This document shows positions 22,190-32,329 of a stretch of DNA of 64,000 nt, in pieces. The stretch is from Cryptomeria japonica (lineage: Eukaryota; Streptophyta; Pinopsida; Cupressales; Cupressaceae). The position numbers and the translations under genes were made by a program. Under the pieces are notes generated by a model. It was given only the letters and a program-made list of their open reading frames with translations. It ran no database searches and had not been told where the DNA came from. Numbering within the stretch: position 1 is the first letter of the stretch; every line of letters starts with the position of its first letter. The stretch spans positions 155,541,613-155,605,612 of the forward strand of contig NC_081405.1 of assembly GCF_030272615.1 (NCBI RefSeq), given 5' to 3'.

Positions 22190-22521
22190 ATCATCTCTCA
22201 CCATCAGAATTCTAACAACAACTAATGAAACATCTAACAAGGATGTTGTATATCTGACATCACTTCCATGTTGGATAGTCATCGAGGAGAAAACATAGCA
22301 TCTGTCAAAATTCTGACGAAAATCCACCAAAATTTGTGGCCAGGGGTGCAAATATAGCCACTGTCAAAGGGGTTCATAACATTGTCGGATGACCGACACA
22401 AATGGAATCATTGAGAATCCCGACGACAAGTTTTTGATGGTAAAGTTGGTCAAAAGTCCGACATTGTGTCGTCACAAATCCGACAATTAGCCGTCAGAAA
22501 TTAGGCCCAAATGTACTAGTG
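22190..22521 (-). repeat. CACTA right subterminal and terminal repeat
   Basis: Short repeated words occur: 'gtcggatgaccgacac', 'cccgacgac', 'gtccgacattgtgtcgtc', 'atccgacaattagccgtc'. The terminal inverted repeat covers about 22492-22521 and ends TAGTG. The CAC target duplicate follows. Confidence 0.85.
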
Positions 22522-22524
22522 CAC

Positions 22525-23859
22525 AGATGGTGAAAAAAGGAAATTGGTGAAGGCGGATAATACCTACTATTCCCCTAAGCGTATTTGTAGGGCATGGAGG
22601 TTTGTGTTGTTTGCCACCATTAGCTTCATTAATCTGGACGAGAGATTCACAAGGGCTTATGGGCATCACTTTGTGCTGCTCAACCACTTTCACCATGGTG
22701 ACAAGGTTAGTCTGCCTTACTATCTTGCCTGCTCTATGGATCATACTATTTGTGAAATGCAGAAAGATTCTCAAAGAGATCATGCCCTCCACCAGTGTTT
22801 AATGGTTTTAGTTTATAAGGTGTTGAAGGGGAAAATTATTGAGAAACCCATTAGTAAAGGCAAACAAATTAGGGATGATGATACTAAAAGTGAGAATAGT
22901 GGGTTCAATCTCTATTATGAAATTGAAGGTGAGTCTGAGGATTGTAGCAACAAAGGGAAGACCAAGGGAAAGAGAAAGGGGACTGTTGTGGATTCTGACC
23001 TTTGAGACTCTGAGGATGAGTCTTTTGATGATAAAATCATAAAAATCAAGAAGAGAAAGGGAATGGGTAAACAAACCCAAAGGATGAAGAAGAATAGTAA
23101 GGGGATACCCAAGGTAAAAAGGAAGATTATCATTTCTTTTGATGAGGATTCTGAGGTTGAAAAATGGATAATAATAAGGGTAAGGAGGAAGATGAAAGGT
23201 TGGATGGCGACCATGGGGAGAACCTGAACACACAGAGAATACAAAATGAGGGTTAGGAGAACAACATGGGAAATCAAAATGTATGTCATGGTGCCACTGG
23301 CAATGACAATATCAAGGGTTTCTGTGAGGTCATTAGAAAAATGGCGAAAGAAATTGGTGACTTGAAGACTAATCTCAATGTGATAATAGAGGCAACTATG
23401 GGTGAGAAGCCTCTCTCTGAGAATGTTAAAGAATTAATGCTTGCCATTAAAAAGGCTGAAGCAATTGAGGCAATGGTTAGTAAAATTCTAGAAATGAAAA
23501 AGAAGGTGAAGGAACTGGAAGAGATCAGATATGACAAGGGTCTAGAAACTAACCTAAACAATTTGGCCAATAGAGTGAATAAGATGGAGCTTACTGTGAA
23601 GAGGATTGCTGAGAAAAACTTCAAGATCCTTAAGGCCATTGTTGACCATGCTAACATGTTGATAAATAAATTTGAACAAATTAAAGGCAAGGAGGATGAG
23701 AAGGATCAAACTAAGAAGAAGGGTCATGAAAAAAGAACAAGCGCCAAAAATTGAAAAAAAGTTGGTATCAAGGAACAAGAGCTAGATGATATGAAAAACT
23801 TTGCGGTCAATATGAAGCAGATGGTGGTTTATGCGGAAGAACTCATAAGAAACATCTAG
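22525..23859 (+). pseudogene. Possible third LINE ORF, C-terminal part
   Basis: This continues the frame broken at 13318: 'GEKRKLVKADNTYYSPKRIC', 'LDERFTRAYGHHFVLLNHF', 'HGDKVSLPYYLACSMDH'. An acidic and Lys-rich linker follows (22850-23260) with a TGA at 23003-23005 and a frameshift near 23165. Then comes a long predicted coiled coil (23266-23754; repeated 'KMAKEIGDLKTN', 'ILEMKKKVKELEE', 'VNKMELTVKRI'). A further frameshift near 23755 leads to the stop TAG at 23857. The family is unknown to me; a gag-like or RNA-binding role is only a guess from the coiled coil and charge pattern. Confidence 0.5.
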
Positions 23860-24083
23860 CTGTCCTTGTCCCTATGTTGTCTCGGTGATGTCTTTGTGTT
23901 GACCTTAGGCTGTTTAATGATGTTCTCTTTGACTTGTGATCCCTTTTTGTTTTAAATGGGACCTGTTTTTTGTTTGGGTGTCCAGGCACTGTTATTTCTT
24001 GCCTTTTCAATGCTTTATCTTTCTCCTGCTATGTAACAAGGTTCTAGGTTCCTTTCAAACACCTGTTTTTAATTAATCAAAAC
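23860..24083 (+). other. T-rich 3' region, probable LINE 3' UTR
   Basis: A stretch rich in TTT and TG words follows the ORF and ends 'cacctgtttttaattaatc' plus 'aaaa'. This style is common at plant L1 3' ends. No long poly(A) remains. Confidence 0.45.
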
Positions 24084-26162
24084 ATGGAAATAACCTCCCA
24101 AGTGTGGTACTTGCAAAAGTCGGGTTGAGTCTTCGAAGAAGACCGACTTCCTTTCCAACCTGGGATGCAAGTGTTGGACCAACCCAGCATAGAAATATAT
24201 ATTCTACTAGCTTTGAGAGGGAAAAGGGAGAAAGAAGGGATGCTTGAAAGAGGGGAAATAAGGTTTTCACCTAGATGGAAGTTTGATCCTCTTTGCCTAT
24301 GATTGCCCAAGATGTCAATAAAACTACCTTAGGTATGCACAAGTTTCTATCTAAATCATCTTCCTAAGAATAAGTGAAGGTTGGAATTTTGTAGTATGAA
24401 GAGAGGAATTAAAGTATTTCATAATCAACATACATAGAGTGATCAACACAATCAAATAAACTAAAGAAACAAAAAGAGATTCATTCAAATAAAGAGGTAG
24501 AACACACTACATAGATTATTTAAACTGAAATGAGGCAAGAAAGATAATTTTATTAATGTAAAGACAAGACAACATTTGCAGTTATAGAAAACATGAAATT
24601 CCTTAAGAGATATGAAAAAAATGACCCCAAAGAAAGACTAAAAAATTGCCTTTAAAGCCCAGGCATAACTCAGATCGAGTCAGAGTTAAGAAAACTTAAC
24701 CCTAGCTAGGATTAGGTTACAAAAATATCAAAGAGGAGGAAGATCAGAGCAAGAATGATTTGATGGTGTGATAAATTCAGCTCTGAGAGCATCCTCTAGC
24801 TCTAGAAAAGAAAAATCCTTGCAAAAGGAGGAAATCTCTATAATTGAATGCACTAGGATGGTGTCTACAGGCACAAAAGTCCACACAATTCCTTGAAGAG
24901 GCATGGGTGGCATCTAAAATTGGCTGTTAGAGTCATGTCTGGAGTAATGATGAAAAAATCTAGTGGTTGGATGAAATCTAATCCAAAATTGGACATCAAA
25001 TGGGTAGAAAAGGGGCCTCAACTATCGAGTCGACAACCACCCTACATAGAGGTTTGAATACCCAACAACCTCTACAAGTTTGAAAATCAATTGTCGATCA
25101 AAGAGATTCATATGAAGATTAATGTGAAAGATCTCTCCACGTAGCGCCCCAAAGGGCTCAGTGAAACTTTAAAACATGGCTACCTGATTGGGCCACTAAG
25201 TGAAAAACATGGCCGCATGCTGGTCGATATCACTTTGTATATTGTTGTTGCATCTTGGGTGTGGGATGGTGGGGAACAACCATCTCACAATGGATTTGTT
25301 AATCCATAAAAATCTTGTTGAACCTTTGAAATTTCCTATAGGATGGTGGGGATCATTGTTCTCTCTACGTTTTCTTACCCCGCAGGGCCTAACTGCTTCC
25401 TCAAAATCCTTTGCGGGATGGCAAGAAGCCTCTGTTCAATTTTATTTCTTACCTTGCAAGCTTCCCTAATGTGCTTTCTCTTCAGCATGGGGTAGTACGA
25501 AACCACATTTGTTTCACCTTTGTTACCCACGAGGTCCCCATGTCCATTAAACTTTTGTAGGATAGCGGAGAAATCCCTTACTCTTCATTTTGCTACCCCG
25601 CATCTATATTTTTTATCCTTGACCTCTCTCATGCCAGATAGTGGGGAAAACCATCTATACTATGTGTTTTCTACCCCACAAGGTCGCATTGTATCCTCAA
25701 AATTTATCGTGGGATGGCGGGGAACCAAAAGAAACAATCACCCGTAAACCTACAGTCAAAAAATGATGGAGCTAGAAAAGGAACATGTGGGGAAGCAGGA
25801 GAAGAGAAAAAAATTCCTCGCAAACTCATGAAGAAAGAACGACAAAGCTAGAAAAACCCATGGATGTGTAGGATCTAGAAGAAACAACCAACAAATGGTG
25901 GAAACAAAACAAAATCATCTATCGATTACCCTACCATTCTTGAGTCGATAAACTTAAGTGAAAGTGACCACCCTAGCCGATCAACTCAAAAATAGAACTA
26001 GGATCCTGAAAAGGATGTAAAGGAAAAAAGGCATCCCTGCACTTTGCTAACCTAATGTGCATAACATGCAGGTTAACCAAGTGCATAACACGTAGGTTAT
26101 CAAAATATTAGATTTCTTAGATCGGTTACCTTCAGGGGAGGGTTGACATAAAAAGGTCAACA
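24084..26162 (+). repeat. Probable gypsy LTR, plus strand (start uncertain)
   Basis: No coding motif is present. It ends 'aaaaaggtcaaca' at 26162, directly followed by a gypsy-type primer-binding motif. It contains the 75-bp repeat block at 25261-25730 and the repeated phrases 'gtgcataacatgcaggtta' and 'gtgcataacacgtaggtta' near 26058 and 26081. The left boundary was not found. Confidence 0.35.
25261..25735 (+). repeat. Degenerate tandem repeat, about 75 bp, 6-7 copies
   Basis: The core 'gggatggtgggga' or a variant starts near 25261, 25341, 25413, 25486, 25558, 25635 and 25711. Between cores recur 'ctaccccgca' and 'tcctcaaaattt' words. Spacing is 69-81 bp. Confidence 0.7.
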
Positions 26163-26181
26163 TTTTGGTGACTCATAGTGG
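26163..26181 (+). other. Primer-binding-site-like motif of a gypsy element
   Basis: 'ttttggtgactcatagtgg' follows an LTR-like CA end, as in plant gypsy elements whose leader begins 'ttttggcgactc...'. It is in plus orientation, opposite to the pol genes starting at 26390. Confidence 0.4.
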
Positions 26182-26389
26182 ACCCTAAACCTTCTTAGGG
26201 AAAGACTAGATGTCTTAAGGTATCCATTGGGCATGAGTCAAAAGGGGAAAATAGAGAAGGAACCCCTCACTATCCTACAATTTTTTATATTTTCCATTCT
26301 ATAGGAATGGCTTGTGCTCAAGCACTTCATGTAAAGCTAGAAAAAATAACTATAGGTATTTATAATATTTACAATGGTTGAAAGTCACC

Positions 26390-27376
26390 CTAAGCACATT
26401 ATTTGAGGTATATACAATTGACTACAATAGGGAGGTATTCACCATTTATCCTAGATGGATAGAAATAATTAGCTTCCTTGCCACTCCAAATGGCATCAAA
26501 TTTCAACTTCCTACCTAGTTTTTCTCTATCAGCATCCAATTTTAGGACAAAATCTCCAACCTGGAAGGTCCTCAAAATGGATTTCTTGTCAAAGTATCTC
26601 TTTACCTATGCCTGATGGACATTTAAAATCTACTTGGCTCTTTCTATGACCTCTTCAAGTTCTACAAACTCAACATATCTTACTGATAGGGAATCATTTC
26701 CCAAGAGCTCTAACTAATGTGCTAGTTCTAGAGATGGAAAATCAAGGGAGAAGGGAAGCCTTTCTTCCCTTTTGTATACTAACATGAAAGGTGAGTTTCA
26801 CAAATATCTTTTGGGAGTGATTCTATCAGCCCATAGGGCTATTCCCAACTTGAGGTTCCATGACTTATGTTTGTCTTCAAGAGTCCTCTTGATGATTCTA
26901 ATGAGATTTTGTTGGAGGACTTAGCTAATCCATTGCCTTGGGGATAGTAATTTGATGATTTTTTCAAAAACACGTCATGTTCGACTGCCCATAAGATGAT
27001 TTGAGATCCCACAAAAGACTTATCATTTCTAATATAATTATGGACAAAGCTCCAAAACTAGTTGCAATCCCCTCAAATAATTGAACTACCAAACTTAAAT
27101 ATTTGCATCCTTCAAAGAAAATGCCTTTGTCCACCTTGTGAAATAGTCTGTGGTACCCAAAATCCACTTGTGGCCTACACTTGACACTGGGTTGATAGGG
27201 CCAATAAAATCAAGCCCCCATTGAGAAAAGGGTTGATCAACAGAGATAGGATGAAGGGGCAGAGCTGTTAATCTTTGTTTGCCTACAAAAATTGCACACT
27301 CCTTGCATTTCCTAACCCACTTGTGAGCATCACCAAATAGGTGGGGCCAATAATAGACTACCCTCATGATTTTCAT
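26390..27376 (-). pseudogene. Gypsy G1 integrase
   Basis: Integrase joins element DNA to the genome. The minus strand begins with the zinc-binding region ('YYWPHLF', 'CKECAIF', 27376 downward), then the core with 'QWGLDFIGP' and 'TDYFTRWTKA'. Later parts, in a shifted frame, read 'IIKRTLEDKHKSWNLKLGIA', 'LWADRIT', 'FDKKSIL' and 'FQVGDFVLKLDADREKLGRK' (about 26540). These fit the C-terminal half of plant gypsy integrases. Stops and at least one frameshift near 27095 inactivate it. It follows the RNase H domain in the usual pol order. Confidence 0.8.
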
Positions 27377-27689
27377 GGATATGGTCCTTACTGAGAAGTG
27401 ACCACCCGAGGGTCTCTTGTGAAATTATTCTAGCAACTTGAGGGTTTGATTACCCTCAATGCACCTTACGAGGACACCATTTAGGTCCCTTTTGAATAAA
27501 ATTACATCCACCAAAGCATAGGGTATGGACTGCAATCTGAGGTGTCTCCTCCTAGTTCTATCAAAGTGTGGAGAATAGCTGTCATCTCTTAGGAAGGCAA
27601 TCATGTTCCCAAACTAATTAGTTTACACATTTTCCTTTTTTAATTTGTTCTTCTTCCTACAGCAAGAGGGAGACCTTTGAATCCTTTCT

Positions 27690-28110
27690 AAAAGATTAAT
27701 TGAACTGCTCACAGAGTCCTCTTCCCCTCACTAGCCTAGTAATCTTGATGTCAAGGTCATATTCCATGACCTTAGTGATCCATCCACCTCTCTTCCTACC
27801 TATGTCCTTATTGAGAAGGAAATTTTTAATGCTTGCATGTGGGACTAGGAGTTGAATATTGTTGTTTGAGAGCATGTGTTTGAACTTTTTTAGTGCTCTC
27901 ACAACTGTGATAACTTTCTTTTCCACATAGATATACCTGAGCTCATAGTCCTTTACACCTTCATTGAAAAAAGCTATGGGCTGCTCCAAATCATCATGAT
28001 TTAACTAAGTTAGTACAATAGATATACGTCCATCTCCTCCCAATGTATAAATGATGATATCCTTCTCATAGTTTGGATTTACTAGGATAGGAGCCTAAGA
28101 AATAGCCTAC
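27690..28110 (-). pseudogene. Gypsy G1 RNase H domain
   Basis: This would degrade the RNA strand during reverse transcription. On the minus strand 'QPIAFFNEGVKDYELRYI' and 'VEKKVITVVRALKKFKHML' match the RNase H segment after gypsy RT, with Tyr (Y-x-x-x-E-K) where many elements have 'NYSTTEKE'. A downstream tether 'EYDLDIKITRLVRGRGLCEQ' follows. It is linked to RT without a clear gap but in a shifted frame. Confidence 0.75.
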
Positions 28111-29215
28111 TTGATCTGATCAAAGCCTTCTTTTCCTTCATTGGTCTATCTGAATGGAAGATCCTTCTTGAGCATGGTGGTGAGGGGCTTAACCAAGGCT
28201 GCAAGGTTTGGGATAAACCTTCTAACAAAGTTGATTCTTCCTAGGAAGCTTTTAAGTTATTTCTTGTGATGTGGAAGTGGAAGAGATATAATGACTTCCA
28301 CTCTCTATAGGTCTATGGCCAAAGTGTCTTTGGATATAATTTTTCCTAGTAGTTTTTCCTAATCGGTTGCAAATACACACTTGTTGGGGTTCAAAGACAC
28401 ATTATATTCTCTGCACTTTTTGAATACTTTCTCAAGGTGAGAAAAGTGTTTTTTTGCATGCTTGGAGTATACAGTGATATCATCAAGATATACAAGTACA
28501 AATTCTACTAATACTCCCTTAAAGACCATATCCATGGTTCTTTGAAAAGTTGCCCCTACATTTGTAATTCCAAGGGGCATTTTACAATAGTAATAAGTGC
28601 CCCACTTAGTAGTAAATGCAGTCTTAAATTGATCTAATTCTCGGACTAGGATCTGATTTTACCCTGAGTATCCATGCAAGAATGAATTTTTTTTTGACTC
28701 ACTAACATTGGCTTAAACTTGTTCCATAGAAGGGAGGGGATAATGATCTTTGAGCAATGATCTATTAAGGTCCCTAAAGTCTACACACAATCTAATTTCC
28801 CCATTCTTTTTCCTAACTAGAACAAGATTAGCTACCCAAGAAGAATGCTTGATTGAAAAAATAATATTAGATTCGATGAGATTGGATATCTCTTTATTCA
28901 TCAAAGGATCAATTTTGGGGTTTATAGGTATTTGCTTTTGTCTAATAGACTTAGCATTAGGATCTAATTCTATGGTATGTTGAGCTAGGCTAGGGTCAAA
29001 CCATTTTAGATCCTCATATGTAAAAGCAAAAATGTCATTATACTCTTGAAAAATATTGACAAAAGTTCCCTTATTACTTTGGGAACATACCTTTCCCAAG
29101 TTAAGAGATCTTCCATCATATATAGGGATTGATTTGTAGTCTCCCTTCTTCGTGGCCAGGTTCATTTCTCTCCCTTTCATCTAATCATCACTGTTGAAGA
29201 TCCCTTCCAAGGTGA
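28110..29215 (-). pseudogene. Gypsy G1 pre-RT region and reverse transcriptase
   Basis: The minus strand carries 'SLAQHTIELDP', 'SSWVANLVLVRKKNGEIRLC', 'VDFRDLNRSLLKDHYPLP' (29180-28713), then 'MPLGITNVGATFQRTMD' and 'FVLVYLDDITVYSKH' (28580-28359), then 'LKSFLGRINFVRRFIPNLA' (about 28240). The catalytic YLDD box is intact. A short interval between 28713 and 28580 is frameshifted with stops. The region before RT (about 29300-29100) keeps 'KGREMNLATKKGDYKSIPI', a segment before RT in this type of element. Clear gypsy; lineage probably Tat-like, which is less certain. Confidence 0.85.
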
Positions 29216-29339
29216 TCAATCCCTTAGGAAACTTGTTTGAGCTTAGCTGCATTATTTGATCTCCATACTGGTCCTGCAACATGCTTTGATTTTTGTGTGA
29301 GAACTCTAGTTCATCTTGTAGGAAGCTCACAACTACTGA

Positions 29340-30215
29340 TCAGAATCAAAGACTTGCCAATTCACTTGGTTATCAACAATAAAAAATTTAGTGGCTAATA
29401 TTTGCCAATTGGCTATTTTTTGAAGTTTGGGAATCAAAATTTGGCTAATAAGTTTATCTTTTGAGGTGACCTTAATAGCTACATTTTTATAAATTTTTAT
29501 TTTAGTGTTATTTAAATCGCTAGAGAATTTAGTTTTTTAGTTTTTTTTAACTCAAAGATTTGCCACAATATTCAATACATGATTGGATCATATTCGCTAA
29601 CATTTTATTATTTATTGTATAAATCTAAATTGATTTTCCAATAATATATCATAATTATTCGTTACTTTAGGGTTATATCAACAATATTTAGTTGCCACCA
29701 TTGATTTAAAATATAATCTAATGACCTTCATTTTATTCTATGAGGTAAATCATACCTACAAGTTTTAATGGCCTCAATGCAAATCAATCATCTAAAAGCA
29801 CTTTTTGGCCCCATGAGTATTACAAATTGTTGGTAAATTTTATCTCACAAAATACATAGAGGGATATTAGATTATTTTAAGATAATAGTAGAAAATAAAT
29901 AAAGTAGATTCTACCCCTTAAAATCATTAATGATTCCACGTTCAGGATTTTACTTTTCTATAAAATAAAATAAAAATTAATGAAAGGATTCACAATAGTA
30001 ATTAATGCATACTCTTATTGTATTCCAAGATTCGCCAATATTTTCTACCACAAAAAATTGATATAAAAAAATTTGTCAATACAATTAATATTTTTCTTTT
30101 AAAAAAGGAAAGATTCACTAATTTAAATAATTATTATTTTAAAAATAAATTAAATATTCACCAAGAATTTATACAATTTTTTGAGAGGGGGTTGCTTAAA
30201 GTTATCACTAGTTAT
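29340..30215. other. Very AT-rich stretch without genes
   Basis: Composition drops sharply in G and C relative to both sides. Short words 'gattcgcca', 'gatttgcca' and 'gattcacta' recur. It separates two parts of G1 and may be an inserted non-coding element, but I found no terminal repeats or target duplication. Confidence 0.45.
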
Positions 30216-30216
30216 T

Positions 30217-30900
30217 AGGCACTAGAGGTCTCACCACAAGTCTAAACCATTGCTCTTTCTCTGTTGCAACATGAGATGGAATGTCATGTTGAGCACCAAT
30301 TGTTGCTAATCTATCAACACGCTTGTTCTAATTTCTAGGGATACTAGAAATGTTGAAGGCCTCAAATCCTTCAGTTAGATCCTATGCTCTATGCTTGTAG
30401 GACTTGAGAAGGTTGTTCTTCGTGTTACTCTAATCTATAATCTAATTAACCACCAACTCACTATCTCCGTGCACATTTAAGGATTTGATCCCTTTTCTTT
30501 GTATCATTTCGAGACCCAAATTTAAAGTTTCATACTTAGCTACATTATTAGTGCAGGAGAAATGAAGTCTAAATGAAAAGTAATATTTCTCCCTTCTTGG
30601 AGAAATAAGAAGTACACCGGCCCCTGCACCATTCTTATTACTTGAGCCATCAAAGAACATATCCCATGGTTCATGCATGTTACTTCTCTCTTTGGATATA
30701 TTGGGAATAGGGGCATCCTATTTATGAATGCAATATGTACCAAGGCCTGTCTCATTGGCCTCCTCTATGGAATCAAACTAAAATGCATTTTCCCACTCAT
30801 GGCCCTAGATTTCTAGTACAAACTCAGGATGAGTTTTTGGAAGCCCTTCAAGAGGTAATTGAACTCCCTTGATTCTCTCAAAGGTTGAGATGGTTTTGCA
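30217..30900 (-). pseudogene. RNase H-like domain (archaeal type) of gypsy
   Basis: The minus strand reads 'WDMFFDGSSNKNGAGAGVLL', 'TNNVAKYETLNLGLEM' and 'LNVHGDSELVVN', then after a stop 'LTEGFEAFNISSIPRN' and 'VDRLATIGAQHDIPSH'. Catalytic acidic positions (FDGS, YET, GDSE, VDRLA) are visible, with D-to-E or similar changes not excluded. Plant Tat-type gypsy elements carry such an extra RNase H between the first RNase H and integrase. Here it lies upstream of RT, which is out of place, so it may belong to a second, truncated element or to a rearrangement. Upstream text to 30900 reads as more pol sequence. Confidence 0.7.
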
Positions 30901-30913
30901 CGGGTATCATAGG

Positions 30914-32172
30914 TGTTAGGGCAAGAGACCACCAGAATAATCCCTTTTCGAGGTGATAGAATGCGATGACAGTCTTTCTTATATGTGTCCTAGGTTCTTA
31001 TGATTGGATTTGTTCGGCAGCCTCTAGAGTCTTCTTGTCATGCTATCTTGTGCATTGTGTTTTGGCTTTTGTTTTATCTCATGGATAGATTCTAGTTTTG
31101 TTTATATCCTTTGGTGATAGATGTCAGCCTAGGATTAGAGTGTGTGTGTGGACCTCATGTCATTCTTTGGGGCATGGGGGGTGGACCTTACTGGTTCCAC
31201 ATACTCAGGTGGCTTGATGACTTCTTCCATTGGGATTTTCTCTTTGTCGGATTTTCCTATGCGTGATGCAGATTTCTTATGTCTTCAGCTAGAGCTTATA
31301 TTCTTGGAGCGGATTATTATGTAATCTTTGTGTATAGATGTATCTTTGTAGTCATATATTTTGGATAATTGTAATTATAATCTTGTCTATGTTTCATTGT
31401 TGTAAGAATAGATATAGTAATGAAGTGATGTTTCCTTATGTATAGAGAATGATATGTAAATGGGATATTGATATTGTAGCATGAGGGTATGATTAATCAT
31501 CATGTTATATGTAGTATATATGGGGTAAGGAAACCTTGTAAGATATGATTTGTATCCTAGATGGATGGTGTTCTTAAAATTAGTTTTTATAGTTCTAATT
31601 GATGTGAATGATGATTATGCATTATTTATAACGTGACATGTGCATTGTATAAAAGATTTATGTGGATTTTTTATTGGAAGTGGTTAATGATTATGCTGTA
31701 CAAATGTTATGAATTATCATGGTAGGTTTAGTTGATTAGGAACATTGGATTTGGAGCTTTAAAATAAACCTTTCATATTAGTTGTATCATATGATATACT
31801 TCTAAGGATAAATTATAATATGGAAAAGGATATTGTAGAAGGAAATATATCTTATGCTTGAATGATGGGTTAGTAAAAGAGTTATTGGTTTATGATATTA
31901 TTTGTGTTAACATTGAGTTTAAAAGAAGTGGTATTATTATATGATGTTCTTAATTATGTTAAGTAATAGCATTGAGATATCCTAGAAAAAGATAGTTTTG
32001 TGTGATATAAGTTTCTTTCCACTCATGTATTCTATGTCTTATTATCATTCTTAATTGAATGTATATATGTATCTTGAGTTTAAGAGTTTCGTAATTGATC
32101 ATTTAACAAAAAATTATCTATTTTCTTTGTTATTTGGTTAGTTTCTCTAGGGTATTTTTGGTGAATATTACA
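30914..32172 (+). repeat. 5' LTR of gypsy G2
   Basis: It starts TGTTAGGGC and ends GAATATTACA, followed two bases later by a tRNA-Met primer site. Length is 1259 bp. The start is inferred from TG and the end of G1 coding; the 3' LTR partner is not in the window. Confidence 0.5.
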
Positions 32173-32174
32173 TC

Positions 32175-32186
32175 TGGTATCATAGC
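32175..32186 (+). other. Primer-binding site of G2 (tRNA-iMet type)
   Basis: TGGTATCATAGC differs by one base from the plant initiator tRNA-Met complement TGGTATCAGAGC. Confidence 0.7.
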
Positions 32187-32329
32187 CCATGTCCATACAC
32201 TAGGTACTCTGGTTTCATGTTGAGCCCATTGTGCATAATAGCACTATAGCTAGAGATAGTCATGAGGTTTACCTGTCTATCTTGTTTACTTTGTGGTGTT
32301 TGCCCTAGATTTTTTCTTATAGTTTCCTT

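Larger units (their letters stand above)
19790..22200. repeat. Long palindrome with DRM arms, about 1.2 kb each
   Basis: The left arm (about 19790-20960) and right arm (about 21005-22200) are reverse complements with scattered differences. Anchor pairs are 20935-20960 with 21005-21030, 'ctcctctagag' near 20752 with its complement near 21202, and 'gtgcatgaaag.att.aacg' near 19821 with its complement near 22145. The spacer is about 44 bp. A transcript crossing it would make a very long double-stranded hairpin. The right arm ends about 320 bp from the CACTA terminus. Confidence 0.9.
13319..22521. mobile_element. CACTA DNA transposon carrying DRM fragments
   Basis: The left end is CACTAATACATTTGGCC and the right end, read inward on the minus strand, is CACTAGTACATTTGGGCC. 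Both continue into CCTAA..TTCTGAC. A 3-bp target duplication CAC lies at 13316-13318 and 22522-22524, as expected for the superfamily. The subterminal regions repeat 'tccgac' and 'gatgacc' type words. Length is 9203 bp. No transposase domain was recognised inside, so it appears non-autonomous. It carries a degenerate gag-like stretch, purine-rich repeats and at least six methyltransferase fragments in inverted arrangement. Confidence 0.9.
6880..24083 (+). mobile_element. Plant L1-type LINE, split by a CACTA insertion
   Basis: The order is ORF1 (DUF4283 plus zinc knuckle), ORF2 (endonuclease, RT, zf-RVT, RNase H), a possible third ORF, and a T-rich 3' region ending 'tttttaattaatcaaaa' near 24083. 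Without the 9.2-kb CACTA element the unit would be about 8 kb. Plant L1 elements with a C-terminal RNase H are an established group. That the third ORF and 3' end belong to the same LINE is inferred from adjacency and orientation. I could not find a convincing 5' end or target duplication. All frames are broken. Confidence 0.6.
26390..30913 (-). mobile_element. Ty3-gypsy element G1, minus strand, partial
   Basis: From high to low coordinates it holds an RNase H-like domain, an AT-rich stretch, a pre-RT region, RT, RNase H and integrase. Its right side is cut at 30913 by the LTR of G2, so its 5' part may lie beyond the window. The left end is uncertain and no LTR in minus orientation was found. 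Frames are broken by stops. Confidence 0.75.

Noticed and set aside
16455-22521. CACTACTACAACACTC at 16455 as the left end of the CACTA element
   Set aside because: It does not match the right terminus, and the bases before it do not equal the CAC after 22521. The end at 13319 matches both tests.
22808-23289. Two long minus-strand ORFs rich in Leu, Phe and Ser
   Set aside because: Antisense shadows of the charged plus-strand ORF; apparent membrane segments come from complementing Lys/Glu codons.
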